This document shows positions 18,221 to 27,118 of a DNA stretch of 64,000 bases, one piece after another (position 1 is the stretch's first letter; every line of letters begins with the position of its first letter). The DNA comes from Vibrio hangzhouensis. GTDB taxonomy: Bacteria; Pseudomonadota; Gammaproteobacteria; Enterobacterales; Vibrionaceae. Position numbers and translations under genes: made by a program. Below the pieces are notes generated by a model, which did no database searches, was not told the origin of the DNA, and saw nothing but the letters and a program-made list of their open reading frames with translations. The DNA lies in NCBI RefSeq assembly GCF_900107935.1, contig NZ_FNVG01000012.1, forward strand, positions 89,434 to 153,433, in the 5' to 3' direction.

Positions 18221-18409
18221 TTTTTTTGCGGCTCATTACTCGTACCGTTGATCTTGATTCCACTCAAATGCGAGTGACTCCTCAATAATGTGACCGGCTA
18301 TTGAAATTTGTAACCTTGTTTGAATTTATACGTTTTACCTCATTGAGATCAGTAATTTGCCAATTACACGGTCGTATGATGATTTCATCGTAGAGTAAAA
18401 GGAGTTGTT

Positions 18410-19831
18410 ATGTTTTATGTTCATATGCTGCTACTTTTGGCAGTGATATTTGTTGGTATTCGCTACGGCGGCATCGCCTTTGGCTTGCTGGGCGGATTAG
18501 GCGTCTCCATTCTAAGCTTCGTCTTTGGCATCGCTCCGGGCAAACCTCCGATTGGCGTTATGCTGATCATCCTTGCGGTTGTCGCCGCTTCCGCCACACT
18601 CGAAGCCACTGGCGGTCTAAAACTGTTAGTAAAGTACGCTGAGAGCTTACTGCGTAAACACCCTTCCAAAGTTGTTTTCCTCGGGCCACTTTGTACCTAT
18701 TCCCTGACGGTGTTAGTCGGAACGGGTCACTCGGTATACCCTCTCCTGCCGGTAATTTATGACGTAAGCATCAAACGCGGAATTCGCCCGGAACGCCCCA
18801 TGGCCATCTCCACGATAGCTTCTCAAATGGGCATCACAGCCAGCCCAATCGCTGCTGCCGCCGCCGTGGTAATGGCTACAGCAGCAACTAACCACCTCGA
18901 CATCACACTGGGTCAGGTACTACTGGTAACTATCCCGGCAACACTGACAGGTGTGCTGATTGCCGCCACCTGGAGCCTTAAGCGCGGTAAAGAACTGAAC
19001 GACGATCCAGAATTCCTAGAGCGCTGCAAGGATCCTCAGTTCAAAGCGCAATTGATTGACACCAGCGAAACCAGCACAGATGAAACCGGTCAACAGGAAG
19101 ATCAGAAAGCCAAACGCGGTCTCACGGTTTTCTTACTCGGTATCCTGACGGTGATTTGCGTCGCCATGTTTGGTAAAGATCTCGGACTGCTTCCAGATGG
19201 TGTTAAGACGTCAACAGCACTGCAATTTCTAATGTTGTCAGTCGGTGCCATCATCCTATTAACCACCAATGTAGATCCGAAAAAAATCGTCAACACCAAC
19301 GTGTTTATCGCTGGTATGAGTGCGGTCATCATCATCTTTGGTATTGCCTGGATGAGTGACACCATCATCGCTTACAACAAACCCTACATTATCAGTCTGG
19401 TCGAAGATGTGGTGAAAACTCACCCGTGGACCTTCGCCATTGCCATGTATGTCTCGTCCGTGTTCCTGAAAAGTCAGGCGGCGGTCTTGACCATTATGTT
19501 ACCTCTGGGCTTCGCCCTTGGTATTCCGGCAGAAGTATTGATTGGCGTATTACCTGCCTGTTATGCCTATTATTTCTTCCCATTCTATCCATCCGATCTT
19601 GCCGCGATCACCTTTGACCGCTCAGGTACCACAAGAATCGGCAAATACATCTTAAACCACAGCTTCCTGATTCCGGGCTTTATTGGTGTCTTTACGGCTA
19701 CCAGCATTGGTTACGCCCTCTCTACCGGCGTGCTGCCTATCTGGCTATGGGCCATTGCCATCGCTGGACTGGCGTTTGCAGTCAATAGCTATATGAATCG
19801 TTTGAGCAGTGAAACGCTGAGGATTGCTTAA
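18410..19831 (+). CDS. dcuA: Anaerobic C4-dicarboxylate transporter, DcuA/DcuB family
   Basis: 473 residues, slightly longer than classical DcuA/B (about 435-446), with an acidic hydrophilic loop at about residues 200-240. Antiports or takes up fumarate, malate, succinate or aspartate at the inner membrane. Family segments: GIRYGGIAFGLLGGLGV (about 16-32), VGTGHSVYPLLPVIYDVSIK (about 104-123), RPMAISTIASQMGITASPIA (about 130-149) and FYPSDLAAITFDRSGTT near residue 395. It has an AAAGGAG ribosome site and its own terminator. It precedes the tyrosine operon, whose final product is fumarate; the functional link is inference. Confidence 0.9.
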   Translation: MFYVHMLLLLAVIFVGIRYGGIAFGLLGGLGVSILSFVFGIAPGKPPIGVMLIILAVVAASATLEATGGLKLLVKYAESLLRKHPSKVVFLGPLCTYSLTVLVGTGHSVYPLLPVIYDVSIKRGIRPERPMAISTIASQMGITASPIAAAAAVVMATAATNHLDITLGQVLLVTIPATLTGVLIAATWSLKRGKELNDDPEFLERCKDPQFKAQLIDTSETSTDETGQQEDQKAKRGLTVFLLGILTVICVAMFGKDLGLLPDGVKTSTALQFLMLSVGAIILLTTNVDPKKIVNTNVFIAGMSAVIIIFGIAWMSDTIIAYNKPYIISLVEDVVKTHPWTFAIAMYVSSVFLKSQAAVLTIMLPLGFALGIPAEVLIGVLPACYAYYFFPFYPSDLAAITFDRSGTTRIGKYILNHSFLIPGFIGVFTATSIGYALSTGVLPIWLWAIAIAGLAFAVNSYMNRLSSETLRIA

Positions 19832-19850
19832 GTCCCCTCGTCATCAGTTA

Positions 19851-19877
19851 AACGGAGCCACTGGCTCCGTTTTTTTA
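19851..19877 (+). terminator. Terminator after the Dcu transporter gene
   Basis: ACGGAGCC (19852-19859) / GGCTCCGT (19863-19870) followed by seven Ts. Confidence 0.9.
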
Positions 19878-20041
19878 TTGTAATTGATGCACATAACGGA
19901 ACCACGTAAAGGTGGTTGTACTGTTTTTTATTAATTTTTACACCTTGTAGCACACTGTGAGCCCTCTCACGATCCTGTTTTTTCACGCTTATCTTTCAAT
20001 AAGTTAAAAATGTGCATTTTCCGGACAATGACAGAAACATC

Positions 20042-20069
20042 CACTTTGTAGCAAAAATGTTACAAAGTG
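20042..20069. promoter_or_regulatory. TyrR-box-like dyad upstream of hpd
   Basis: Exact 9-bp inverted repeat CACTTTGTA (20042-20050) / TACAAAGTG (20061-20069). Its inner 18 bp (20047-20064, TGTAGC-N6-GTTACA) fit the TyrR box TGTAAA-N6-TTTACA at 9 of 12 fixed positions and keep the invariant G-N14-C. It lies about 150 bp upstream of hpd. Confidence 0.65.
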
Positions 20070-20214
20070 ACTTTATCAGCGCTTTTGAACTAAATCCTTG
20101 AGTCGGTTTCTTTTTTTTTACTTGTTGTCCAGTTTTATAGAAGGGCGAACAACGCCTGCCTACATTAAGTTCCCCGGAAGTGGGAACCGTTACAACTATC
20201 AAAAGGAAAGTTTC

Positions 20215-21288
20215 ATGAGCATCAACTTCAATCCTCTGGGCACCGATGGCTTTGAGTTCGTCGAATATACCGCGGCCAATGAGCAAGGCATCAATGATCT
20301 GAAAAGATTATTCGATTCGCTTGGCTTTGCAGAAATCGCTAAGCATCGCTCCAAAGAGGCATGGTTGTACCGTCAGGGCGACATCAACTTTATTGTCAAT
20401 GCTCAACCGCACAGTCAGGCAGAAGCGTTCGCCAAAATTCACGGTCCCTCGGTCTGTGGTATGGCATTTCGTGTGAAAGACGCAGGCAAAGCCATGGCTC
20501 ATGCTCTCGACAATGGCGGCAAGCAATACGTAACTGAAATTGGCCCCATGGAGCTCAGCATCCCTGCCATCTATGGGATTGGCGAAAGTTTGCTGTATTT
20601 TGTCGACCGCTACGGCAGCAGTAGTATTTATGATGTGGACTTTAAGTTCTATCCCGATGCGGATAAGCGCCTCGCTGAGCAAGATGTTGGACTCTACGAA
20701 CTTGACCACCTCACCCACAATGTGAAACAGGGACAAATGGATACCTGGTCAGGCTTTTATGAGCGCTTGGGCAACTTCCGCGAGATCCGCTACTTTGACA
20801 TCGAAGGCAAACTCACCGGCTTAGTGAGCCGAGCAATGACCGCGCCTTGTGGCAAGATCCGCATTCCCATCAATGAATCTTCCGATGACAAGTCACAGAT
20901 CGAAGAGTTCATTCGAGAATACAACGGAGAAGGCATCCAGCATATCGCATTGACCACGGATGATATCTACCAAACGGTGCAGACCCTGCGCGACAGAGGC
21001 ATGGAGTTTATGCCGACCCCGGATACTTACTACGAAAAAGTAGATTCTCGAGTGGAAGGTCACAACGAAGACGTCAAACGACTCAGAGATCTGCGCATTC
21101 TCATTGACGGTGCACCGATGAAAGACGGCATCTTACTGCAGATTTTTACTCAAACCGTCATCGGTCCCGTATTCTTTGAAATCATCCAACGCAAAGGAAA
21201 CGAAGGCTTTGGCGAGGGCAATTTCAAGGCCCTGTTTGAATCAATAGAAGAAGATCAAATTCGCAGAGGAGTACTGGACGATGCGTAA
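20215..21288 (+). CDS. hpd: 4-hydroxyphenylpyruvate dioxygenase
   Basis: 357 residues. Fe(II) enzyme converting 4-hydroxyphenylpyruvate to homogentisate. Start chosen at ATG 20215 (MSINFNPLGTDGFEFVEY) with AAAGGAAAG upstream; the frame is open further up but lacks family sequence. Two VOC domains: the first up to about residue 150, the second beginning ELDHLTHNVKQG (first iron His, about residue 164), then GIQHIALTTDDIYQTV (second His, about 243), and FFEIIQRKGNEGFGEGNFKALFESIE (iron Glu plus the C-terminal gate). First gene of a coupled four-gene operon; its stop overlaps the hmgA start. Confidence 0.97.
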   Translation: MSINFNPLGTDGFEFVEYTAANEQGINDLKRLFDSLGFAEIAKHRSKEAWLYRQGDINFIVNAQPHSQAEAFAKIHGPSVCGMAFRVKDAGKAMAHALDNGGKQYVTEIGPMELSIPAIYGIGESLLYFVDRYGSSSIYDVDFKFYPDADKRLAEQDVGLYELDHLTHNVKQGQMDTWSGFYERLGNFREIRYFDIEGKLTGLVSRAMTAPCGKIRIPINESSDDKSQIEEFIREYNGEGIQHIALTTDDIYQTVQTLRDRGMEFMPTPDTYYEKVDSRVEGHNEDVKRLRDLRILIDGAPMKDGILLQIFTQTVIGPVFFEIIQRKGNEGFGEGNFKALFESIEEDQIRRGVLDDA

Positions 21289-22414
21289 ATGGCCGACGTT
21301 TCCTCATCGGGAAGGCACCTACTCGAAACAAGCGCATGCCGACTTTCCAGAGCAGGCAATCTACGAACGCGAAGCAGGTCGGGAAGGATTTTTTGGCCCC
21401 GCAACGCATTTTCACCACCAGCATGCTCCAACCGGCTGGAGTGAATGGGAAGGGGAGCTAAAACCGAGAGCGTTTAACTTTAATCAGGTACAACAAGCGC
21501 ATCACAACTCTCCCTGGTCAGTACCCGATCTGTTACACAATAACGAGTGTAAGGTCCGGGTCTGGCGTCTCCATGAGGCAATGCCTCAGCTAGCGCGTAA
21601 CGGGGACGGTGATGAGCTGCTGTTCATTCATCAGGGCAGTGCTGATCTATATTGCGACTACGGACATTTGCACGTCAGCGAGGGAGACTACGTCATGATC
21701 CCTCGCTCAACGAACTGGCGTCTTGAGCCTGAATCCCCGTTATTCATCCTGATGATTGAAAATACCGGTTCAGCCTACGCCTTGCCTGACAAAGGCATCG
21801 TTGGCCAGCACGCTGTATTTGACCCAGCCGTACTGGAAGCCCCTTCCATCAACGACAAGTTTAAAGCACAGTACAGCGAGAAACGGACCCAAGTTGCGCT
21901 CAAACGGGACAATAAGGTCAACGTCATTACCTACCCGTTCAATCCACTGGACGCGATTGGCTGGCATGGCGACCTGTCGGTACTCAAACTGAACTGGCGC
22001 GACATACGACCTTTAATGTCTCATCGCTACCACTTGCCGCCATCAGCCCACACCACATTCGTAGGCAACGGGTTTGTTGTGTGCACCTTTGTGCCAAGAC
22101 CCATCGAAAGCGATCCCGGCGCATTAAAAGTGCCGTTCTATCACAACAATGACGACTATGACGAAGTGCTGTTCTACCACGCAGGGGATTTCTTCAGTCG
22201 TGACAACATTGAAGCGGGCATGGTGACTTTCCACCCGGCTGGATTCACCCACGGTCCGCACCCCAAAGCTTTTCAGGCTGGCAGAGAAGCGAAAAAAACC
22301 TTCACTGACGAAGTGGCTGTCATGATTGACACCCGCAACGCACTCCAACATAGCCAGGCGGCGAGTGACGTTGAAAATACCGAATACGTCTACAGTTGGA
22401 AGACAGGAAGTTAA
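21281..22414 (+). CDS. hmgA: Homogentisate 1,2-dioxygenase, short type
   Basis: 377 residues, shorter than the roughly 430-440 residues of the Pseudomonas or human enzyme, as in Vibrio and Shewanella. Opens the homogentisate ring to maleylacetoacetate. Cupin pair: GDELLFIHQGSADLYCDYGHL (about residues 108-128), GDYVMIPRSTNWRLE, and the C-terminal iron site YDEVLFYHAGDFFSRD with FHPAGFTHGPHP. ATG 21281 overlaps the hpd stop (ATGCGTAA). Loss of this gene typically gives pyomelanin-like brown pigment in vibrios. Confidence 0.93.
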   Translation: MRKWPTFPHREGTYSKQAHADFPEQAIYEREAGREGFFGPATHFHHQHAPTGWSEWEGELKPRAFNFNQVQQAHHNSPWSVPDLLHNNECKVRVWRLHEAMPQLARNGDGDELLFIHQGSADLYCDYGHLHVSEGDYVMIPRSTNWRLEPESPLFILMIENTGSAYALPDKGIVGQHAVFDPAVLEAPSINDKFKAQYSEKRTQVALKRDNKVNVITYPFNPLDAIGWHGDLSVLKLNWRDIRPLMSHRYHLPPSAHTTFVGNGFVVCTFVPRPIESDPGALKVPFYHNNDDYDEVLFYHAGDFFSRDNIEAGMVTFHPAGFTHGPHPKAFQAGREAKKTFTDEVAVMIDTRNALQHSQAASDVENTEYVYSWKTGS

Positions 22415-22415
22415 G

Positions 22416-23450
22416 ATGAAATTAGCAACGTTAAATAATCATACTCGCGATGGCCAACTGGTGGTGGTTAGCCGCGATCTCAGACACTGCATCACCGTTC
22501 CGGAGATCGCACCCACCCTACAAGCCGCGCTGGATGACTGGCATCGTGTAAAACCGCTACTCGAAGAGGTTTCTCTGGGACTCAATCAGGGCATTTTGCT
22601 TCAGGCAATCCCCTTCAATCAGGAAAACTGCGAGTCTCCCTTACCGAGAGCGTACCAATGGGCCGACGGCTCCGCTTACGTGAACCATGTTGAACTGGTA
22701 CGCAAAGCCCGCGGTGCCGAAATGCCCGAGAGTTTCTGGAGCGACCCTTTAATGTATCAGGGCGGCTCGGATGCCTTTATCGCCCCCCGCACGCCCATCA
22801 CCATGGGCAGTGAAGAGTGGGGAATCGACTTTGAGGGTGAAGTGGCCGTTATTACCGGTGACGTACCGATGGGCAGCACAACCGATGAGGCGGCAGAGTC
22901 CATTCGACTGTTAATGCTGGTCAATGACGTGTCATTGAGAGGATTGATTCCCCAGGAGTTGGGGAAAGGATTCGGCTTTTTCCAGTCGAAACCCTCGTCG
23001 GCCTTTTCACCAGTGGCTGTAACACCAGATGAACTTGGCAAGGCATGGCAAGACAGCAAAGTGCACCTTCCCCTTATCTCAACCTACAACCGGGAACCTT
23101 TTGGCTACCCCAATGCCGGTGTTGATATGACCTTCAGTTTTGCCGAGCTCGTTGCCCACGCCGCCAAAACGCGCCCACTTTCTGCGGGCACCATTATTGG
23201 CTCGGGTACCGTGTCCAATAAACAAGGCACCGACTACGGTACCTCTATAGAAGAAGGTGGGGTTGGCTACTCCTGCATTGCAGAGCGACGCATGATAGAA
23301 ACCATTCGCGACGGAAAACCCACGACATCTTTCATGCGCTTTGGTGACACTATCAAACTGGACATGCAGGATGCCGACGGCCAAAGCATTTTTGGCACTA
23401 TAGAGCAAGTGGTTCAGCCGTACCGCCCACCTAACGCTCAGGAGGCTTGA
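22416..23450 (+). CDS. fahA: Fumarylacetoacetate hydrolase
   Basis: 344 residues. Splits fumarylacetoacetate to fumarate and acetoacetate. Start placed at ATG 22416, 1 bp after the hmgA stop (the frame runs back into hmgA). FAH-family C-terminal fold: MGSEEWGIDFEGEVAVITGD (about residues 130-149; metal-binding Glu residues), MLVNDVSLRGLIPQELG (about 167-183; Asp and substrate residues), FFQSKPSSAFSPVAVTPDELG (lysine of the active site), SAGTIIGSGTVSN (about 254-266). The cofactor would be a divalent cation. Third gene of the operon. Confidence 0.93.
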   Translation: MKLATLNNHTRDGQLVVVSRDLRHCITVPEIAPTLQAALDDWHRVKPLLEEVSLGLNQGILLQAIPFNQENCESPLPRAYQWADGSAYVNHVELVRKARGAEMPESFWSDPLMYQGGSDAFIAPRTPITMGSEEWGIDFEGEVAVITGDVPMGSTTDEAAESIRLLMLVNDVSLRGLIPQELGKGFGFFQSKPSSAFSPVAVTPDELGKAWQDSKVHLPLISTYNREPFGYPNAGVDMTFSFAELVAHAAKTRPLSAGTIIGSGTVSNKQGTDYGTSIEEGGVGYSCIAERRMIETIRDGKPTTSFMRFGDTIKLDMQDADGQSIFGTIEQVVQPYRPPNAQEA

Positions 23451-24115
23451 TGTCAGACTTGGTTCTGTATGAATACTGGCGTTCCTCAGCCGCTTATAGG
23501 GTGCGTATTGCGTTAAACCTAAAGCAGCTACCCTACAAGGCGGTACCCGTTCATCTTGTTAAAGACGGTGGTGAACAGCATAAGGCAGCGTTCTCAGCAC
23601 TCAATGCCAACGAGTTGGTACCAGTGCTGGTCGCCCCCGCCCCTGAAGGGGGGGAAATGGTGCTCAATCAGTCACTGACCATCATCGATTACCTGGATGA
23701 CCACTATCCCACGCCAAGGCTGACACCCGAGTCGGGCCAAGAAAGGTATTGGGTCAAGGCACTGGCCCAGGATATCGCTATCGATATTCATCCGATCAAT
23801 AACCTACGAGTCATTCAGCATCTCAGTCAGCAGTTTGTGATGAATGACGATAGCAGGCAACAATGGATGCGTCACTGGATTGAAATCGGTTTTCACGCAC
23901 TAGAAAAAAAACTGGCTAAGGTCTCGGGGTTGTGCTGTGTCGGGGATGACATCACGCTAGTTGATGTCTGTCTGGTCCCGCAACTCTATAACGCCGAGCG
24001 ATTTAACGTCGATTTGACTGCCTTTCCTATCATCAGTGCCATAGGTGCGCACCTGAGAACCCACCCGGCTTTTCAGGCTGCAGAACCTGAACGGCAAAAA
24101 GATGCGGTGGTCTGA
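23450..24115 (+). CDS. maiA: Maleylacetoacetate isomerase (zeta-class GST)
   Basis: 221 residues. Glutathione-dependent cis-trans isomerisation of maleylacetoacetate to fumarylacetoacetate. The start is ATG 23450, sharing one base with the fah stop (TGATG), with AGGAGG 5-10 nt upstream. Signature near the N-terminus: YWRSSAAYRVRIALN (about residues 8-22), with the SSxxxRVR glutathione-binding motif, then NELVPVLV and LNQSLTIIDYLD. The C-terminal helical domain has DDITLVDVCLVPQLYNAERF. Gene order hpd-hmgA-fah-maiA covers the pathway from 4-hydroxyphenylpyruvate to fumarate plus acetoacetate. Confidence 0.95.
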   Translation: MSDLVLYEYWRSSAAYRVRIALNLKQLPYKAVPVHLVKDGGEQHKAAFSALNANELVPVLVAPAPEGGEMVLNQSLTIIDYLDDHYPTPRLTPESGQERYWVKALAQDIAIDIHPINNLRVIQHLSQQFVMNDDSRQQWMRHWIEIGFHALEKKLAKVSGLCCVGDDITLVDVCLVPQLYNAERFNVDLTAFPIISAIGAHLRTHPAFQAAEPERQKDAVV

Positions 24116-24225
24116 TATCGGTGGAGAACTTGATAAAGTGGTATACCCCAAAGCAAGGATCGCATCATCACCGTGTTTGATACTTGTCTAACCTCGGCCC
24201 CTCAGGCTCGTCACTAGTGCCAGGT

Positions 24226-25101
24226 TCATTCGCTGATTTTCAGTTTTTCTGTCAAAAAGTCCATCAGAACGCGTATTTTTCGGTTATGTTGTACATCTCT
24301 ATGACAAGTCAGATAAACGGGCAAGTCCGGAATATCAATCCCACAATCAATACGCGTCAGCCCTAATCTTTCTGCGACATGGGAATGAGTAAATATGACC
24401 CCGCCACCATTGCAGGCAACTTCAAGCATCAATGGCATATTATCGGTTCGAAAACAAAGCTCGTCGTTTTTTATTGGCCACCCTAATGCAGAAGATCCCT
24501 CTTCAAGCTGCTTATCACGATCATACCCAAGGATTCTATGGGTAGCGAGCTCTGCCGGCGTCGTTGGCGTTCCTGCAGATTGCAAGTAAGCATTACTGGC
24601 GTATGTTCCAAGCTCGATGTCGAATAAATACTTCATGACTAAATCTTGCTGGTGTGGGCGAAACATCCTGATAGCAATATCCGCATCACGCTTATCAAGA
24701 TTGGATACCTGATTAGTCACGACAACCTGTACTTGCAACTCCGGATAAAGGTCTAGAAATTCAGCTAATATCGCTGGCAAATGGTACTGAGCAATCATCT
24801 CATTCACTGACAACCGCACACTACCCGACAACGTAATATCTTGCCCCTGAACAAGTCTTTGAAGTCTGTTTGCAGACACGGCCATACTGCGGCTCTCTTC
24901 CAGCAACATCTTGCCAAAGTCTGTGAGCGTTAACCCCTGCGTACTACGGTCAAACAAATTACGTCCCAGCTGTGTTTCCAAAGCGAGCAGTTGTCGACTT
25001 AAAGTTGGTTGTGAACTGCCAAGCAATTTGGCTGCATGATTGAGACTACCACTGTCAACAATCGCCAAAAACATGTGCCAAGAGCGCCAATCGATATTCA
25101 T
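24226..25101 (-). CDS. LysR-family transcriptional regulator
   Basis: 291 residues. N-terminal winged helix: WHMFLAIVDSGSLNHAAKLLGSSQPTLSRQLLALETQLG (in parts, about residues 7-45), then LFDRSTQGLTLTDFGKMLL; an effector-binding domain follows. I set the start at 25101 (MNIDWRSW), with GGTGG upstream, rather than ATG 25122. Divergent from the reductase at 25246 across 144 bp, the common LysR target layout, so it probably controls that gene. Effector unknown. Confidence 0.9.
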   Translation of the reverse strand: MNIDWRSWHMFLAIVDSGSLNHAAKLLGSSQPTLSRQLLALETQLGRNLFDRSTQGLTLTDFGKMLLEESRSMAVSANRLQRLVQGQDITLSGSVRLSVNEMIAQYHLPAILAEFLDLYPELQVQVVVTNQVSNLDKRDADIAIRMFRPHQQDLVMKYLFDIELGTYASNAYLQSAGTPTTPAELATHRILGYDRDKQLEEGSSALGWPIKNDELCFRTDNMPLMLEVACNGGGVIFTHSHVAERLGLTRIDCGIDIPDLPVYLTCHRDVQHNRKIRVLMDFLTEKLKISE

Positions 25102-25245
25102 ATTTGAATAACCACCTATCACATTTACCCATTCATTATTTTATTTGTGAATATTAAAATTGTTACATCGTTTTGTAAATCACCGTCATAAATGAATTCG
25201 ACTTGTCATGCTGTCAGAAGCCTAACCGAATGAAAGGAGCGTCTA

Positions 25246-26304
25246 ATGAAAGGTAACTTAAAAATCGTTGTAAATAGCTACGGAGATCCTACCCATCTTG
25301 TTTCCCTCACTGAACGCTTACCTAAACCGAATCATAAACAAGTACGAGTCAGGGTGTTGGCAGCAGGTGTCGGATGGGCTGATATTATGGCCCGACGAGG
25401 AGGCTATCCATTAGCATCAAAGCCTCCTTTTACCCCGGGATATGATTTCACTGGTGTCATCGATGAAATAGGCAGTGAAGTATCTGACTTCAACGTTGGT
25501 GACCATGTTGTCGGTCTCAACCCAAACTTTGGCTGCTACTCAGAGTATCTGTGTATTTCTTCAGATTTCCTGGTGCGTTTTCCGAAATACCTGGACCCTG
25601 CAGAGGTTTGCAGTCTGTGTCTGAACTACTTAACAGCTCACTGTATGCTGTTTAAAAAAGCCAACATCCAACCAGGCCAAACCATTCTGGTTCACTCTGC
25701 AGCCGGAGGCGTCGGCTCGGCTCTGGTTCAGCTAGCCAACTTAGCGGGCGTGAAGGTGTTAGGAACGGCGTCTCATCAAAAGCATGATGTTGTCCGCAGG
25801 TTAGGCGCGACTCACATAGACTACCAGTCACAAGACTTTGTTGAAGAAGTGCATGCACACTTTCCCGAAGGTGTTGATGCCGCCTTCGACCCTATTGGGG
25901 GGGAGCATCTGAGCCGTAGCTATAAAGCCCTCAAACGAGACGGTGTGCTTGTTAGTTACGGTTTTTCCGGCAAGAAATACGGCGGTCTTTTTACGATGGC
26001 CTCAGGGATCGCTCAAGTCGCCTTACTAAATATGTTACCTAGTAGGAAAAAAGTCCTATTTTGTGCACTGCCCTCTCAAGTTAAAAAAGACGTTATCTGG
26101 TACAAAGAGGCACTTACTTCACTGGTAAAATCACTAGATAGAGGACGCATTAACCCTATTATTACTGAGATAATTCCTTTGGAACAGGCAAGTAAGGCGC
26201 ACCAACTTCTAGAAAGCGGAAGCACGGTTGGCAAAATTGTGCTTAAGTGCAGCACGTTTCCAAATGAAGCCGATTTCGACAACAAAGGTCCAAATGCCGC
26301 TTAA
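25246..26304 (+). CDS. Medium-chain NADPH:quinone-reductase-like oxidoreductase
   Basis: 352 residues. Zinc-independent MDR: GroES-like N-terminal domain (VRVLAAGVGWADIMARRGGYP, about residues 34-54, in parts), GYDFTGVIDEIGSEV, then nucleotide-binding HSAAGGVGSALVQLANLAG (about 149-167), which resembles the VAT-1/zeta-crystallin branch. FDPIGGEHLSRSYKALKRDG follows. Probably reduces quinones or reactive carbonyls with NADPH. Preceded by AAAGGAGCG and followed by a perfect bidirectional terminator. Divergent partner of the LysR gene. Confidence 0.88.
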   Translation: MKGNLKIVVNSYGDPTHLVSLTERLPKPNHKQVRVRVLAAGVGWADIMARRGGYPLASKPPFTPGYDFTGVIDEIGSEVSDFNVGDHVVGLNPNFGCYSEYLCISSDFLVRFPKYLDPAEVCSLCLNYLTAHCMLFKKANIQPGQTILVHSAAGGVGSALVQLANLAGVKVLGTASHQKHDVVRRLGATHIDYQSQDFVEEVHAHFPEGVDAAFDPIGGEHLSRSYKALKRDGVLVSYGFSGKKYGGLFTMASGIAQVALLNMLPSRKKVLFCALPSQVKKDVIWYKEALTSLVKSLDRGRINPIITEIIPLEQASKAHQLLESGSTVGKIVLKCSTFPNEADFDNKGPNAA

Positions 26305-26340
26305 TAGAGAAAAAACTTATCACTCGGTCTCATAAATGGA

Positions 26341-26378
26341 AACAGTGGATTGGCATTCATGCCAATCCACTGTTTTAA
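26341..26378. terminator. Perfect 16-bp bidirectional terminator hairpin
   Basis: AACAGTGGATTGGCAT (26341-26356) and ATGCCAATCCACTGTT (26359-26374) with only a 2-nt spacer, between convergent genes, with TTTT following on the plus strand. Confidence 0.8.
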
Positions 26379-26386
26379 ACTTATAT

Positions 26387-26872
26387 TTACTCGTAATCTG
26401 ACGCGTAAGTTTCTTCGTAAGTGTGCGAGTACAGTTCGAACAGGTTACCGAACGGGTCTTCCAGGTAAACCATTTTCGCTGGCTTACTATCATCTTCAGG
26501 GTGATAACGCATGATGTCCATACGAACTTTACCGCCGAATTGTTCTGTACGTTGAATCGCGCCTTCGAAGTCGTCTGTTTGCAGACAGAAATGGAAGATA
26601 CCCAGACGAGAGAAGTCCACTACATGGCGTTCTTGGCGCTCTTTCATTTCAAATAATTCAACGCCAATACCGTCCGTTGTCACCAGGTGTGCGATGTTGA
26701 AGCCCTTAAAGCCTTCACCAAATACCGCGATACACATTCTACCGATTGCCGTCTCGCGCTCTTCAATTACCTTAGTGTTGTTCATAACGATTTTAAGACC
26801 AAGCGCTTGGGTGTAAAACTCAACCGCTTTGTCCATGTCGCCTACCATGATACCTACGTGATTCATTTTCAT
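26387..26872 (-). CDS. VOC-family (glyoxalase/dioxygenase-like) protein
   Basis: 161 residues, one VOC module. Begins MKMNHVGIMVGDMDKAVEFYTQALGL (metal-binding His about residue 5), with GVELFEMKERQ in the middle (Glu), FHFCLQTDDFEGAI (second His about residue 92) and YLEDPFGNLFELYSH at the end (final Glu). Together these give the typical His-Glu-His-Glu metal set. Start at 26872 has a GAGAG site; the open frame upstream to 26944 lacks family sequence. Substrate unknown; lactoylglutathione-lyase-like or methylmalonyl-CoA-epimerase-like chemistry is possible. Confidence 0.82.
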   Translation of the reverse strand: MKMNHVGIMVGDMDKAVEFYTQALGLKIVMNNTKVIEERETAIGRMCIAVFGEGFKGFNIAHLVTTDGIGVELFEMKERQERHVVDFSRLGIFHFCLQTDDFEGAIQRTEQFGGKVRMDIMRYHPEDDSKPAKMVYLEDPFGNLFELYSHTYEETYASDYE

Positions 26873-27118
26873 AATTCTGCTCTCAACTTTGATGACTGTC
26901 GGATGTTTCGTTTCGATGAGGAGAGTATAGGGACAGATGTGCATCAGATAAAATTATCAATTATTATTTTTTAAATAACATTATGTTATCAATCATCGCG
27001 CACTGATTTATGCCGTATACGATTGAGCTTGCTTTATTCTCCCATATTAAAAATGGCCATCACCAACAGGAAAGTGAAGAACATAGAATCACCATAACCA
27101 ACTGAAAAAAATAAATAA

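Noticed and set aside
18300..18409. FNR box before the Dcu transporter gene
   Set aside because: The nearest candidate (TTGAG-N4-GTAAT) matches too few positions.
20098..20214. N-terminal extension of hpd
   Set aside because: The sequence is unlike the family, and ATG 20215 has a good ribosome site.
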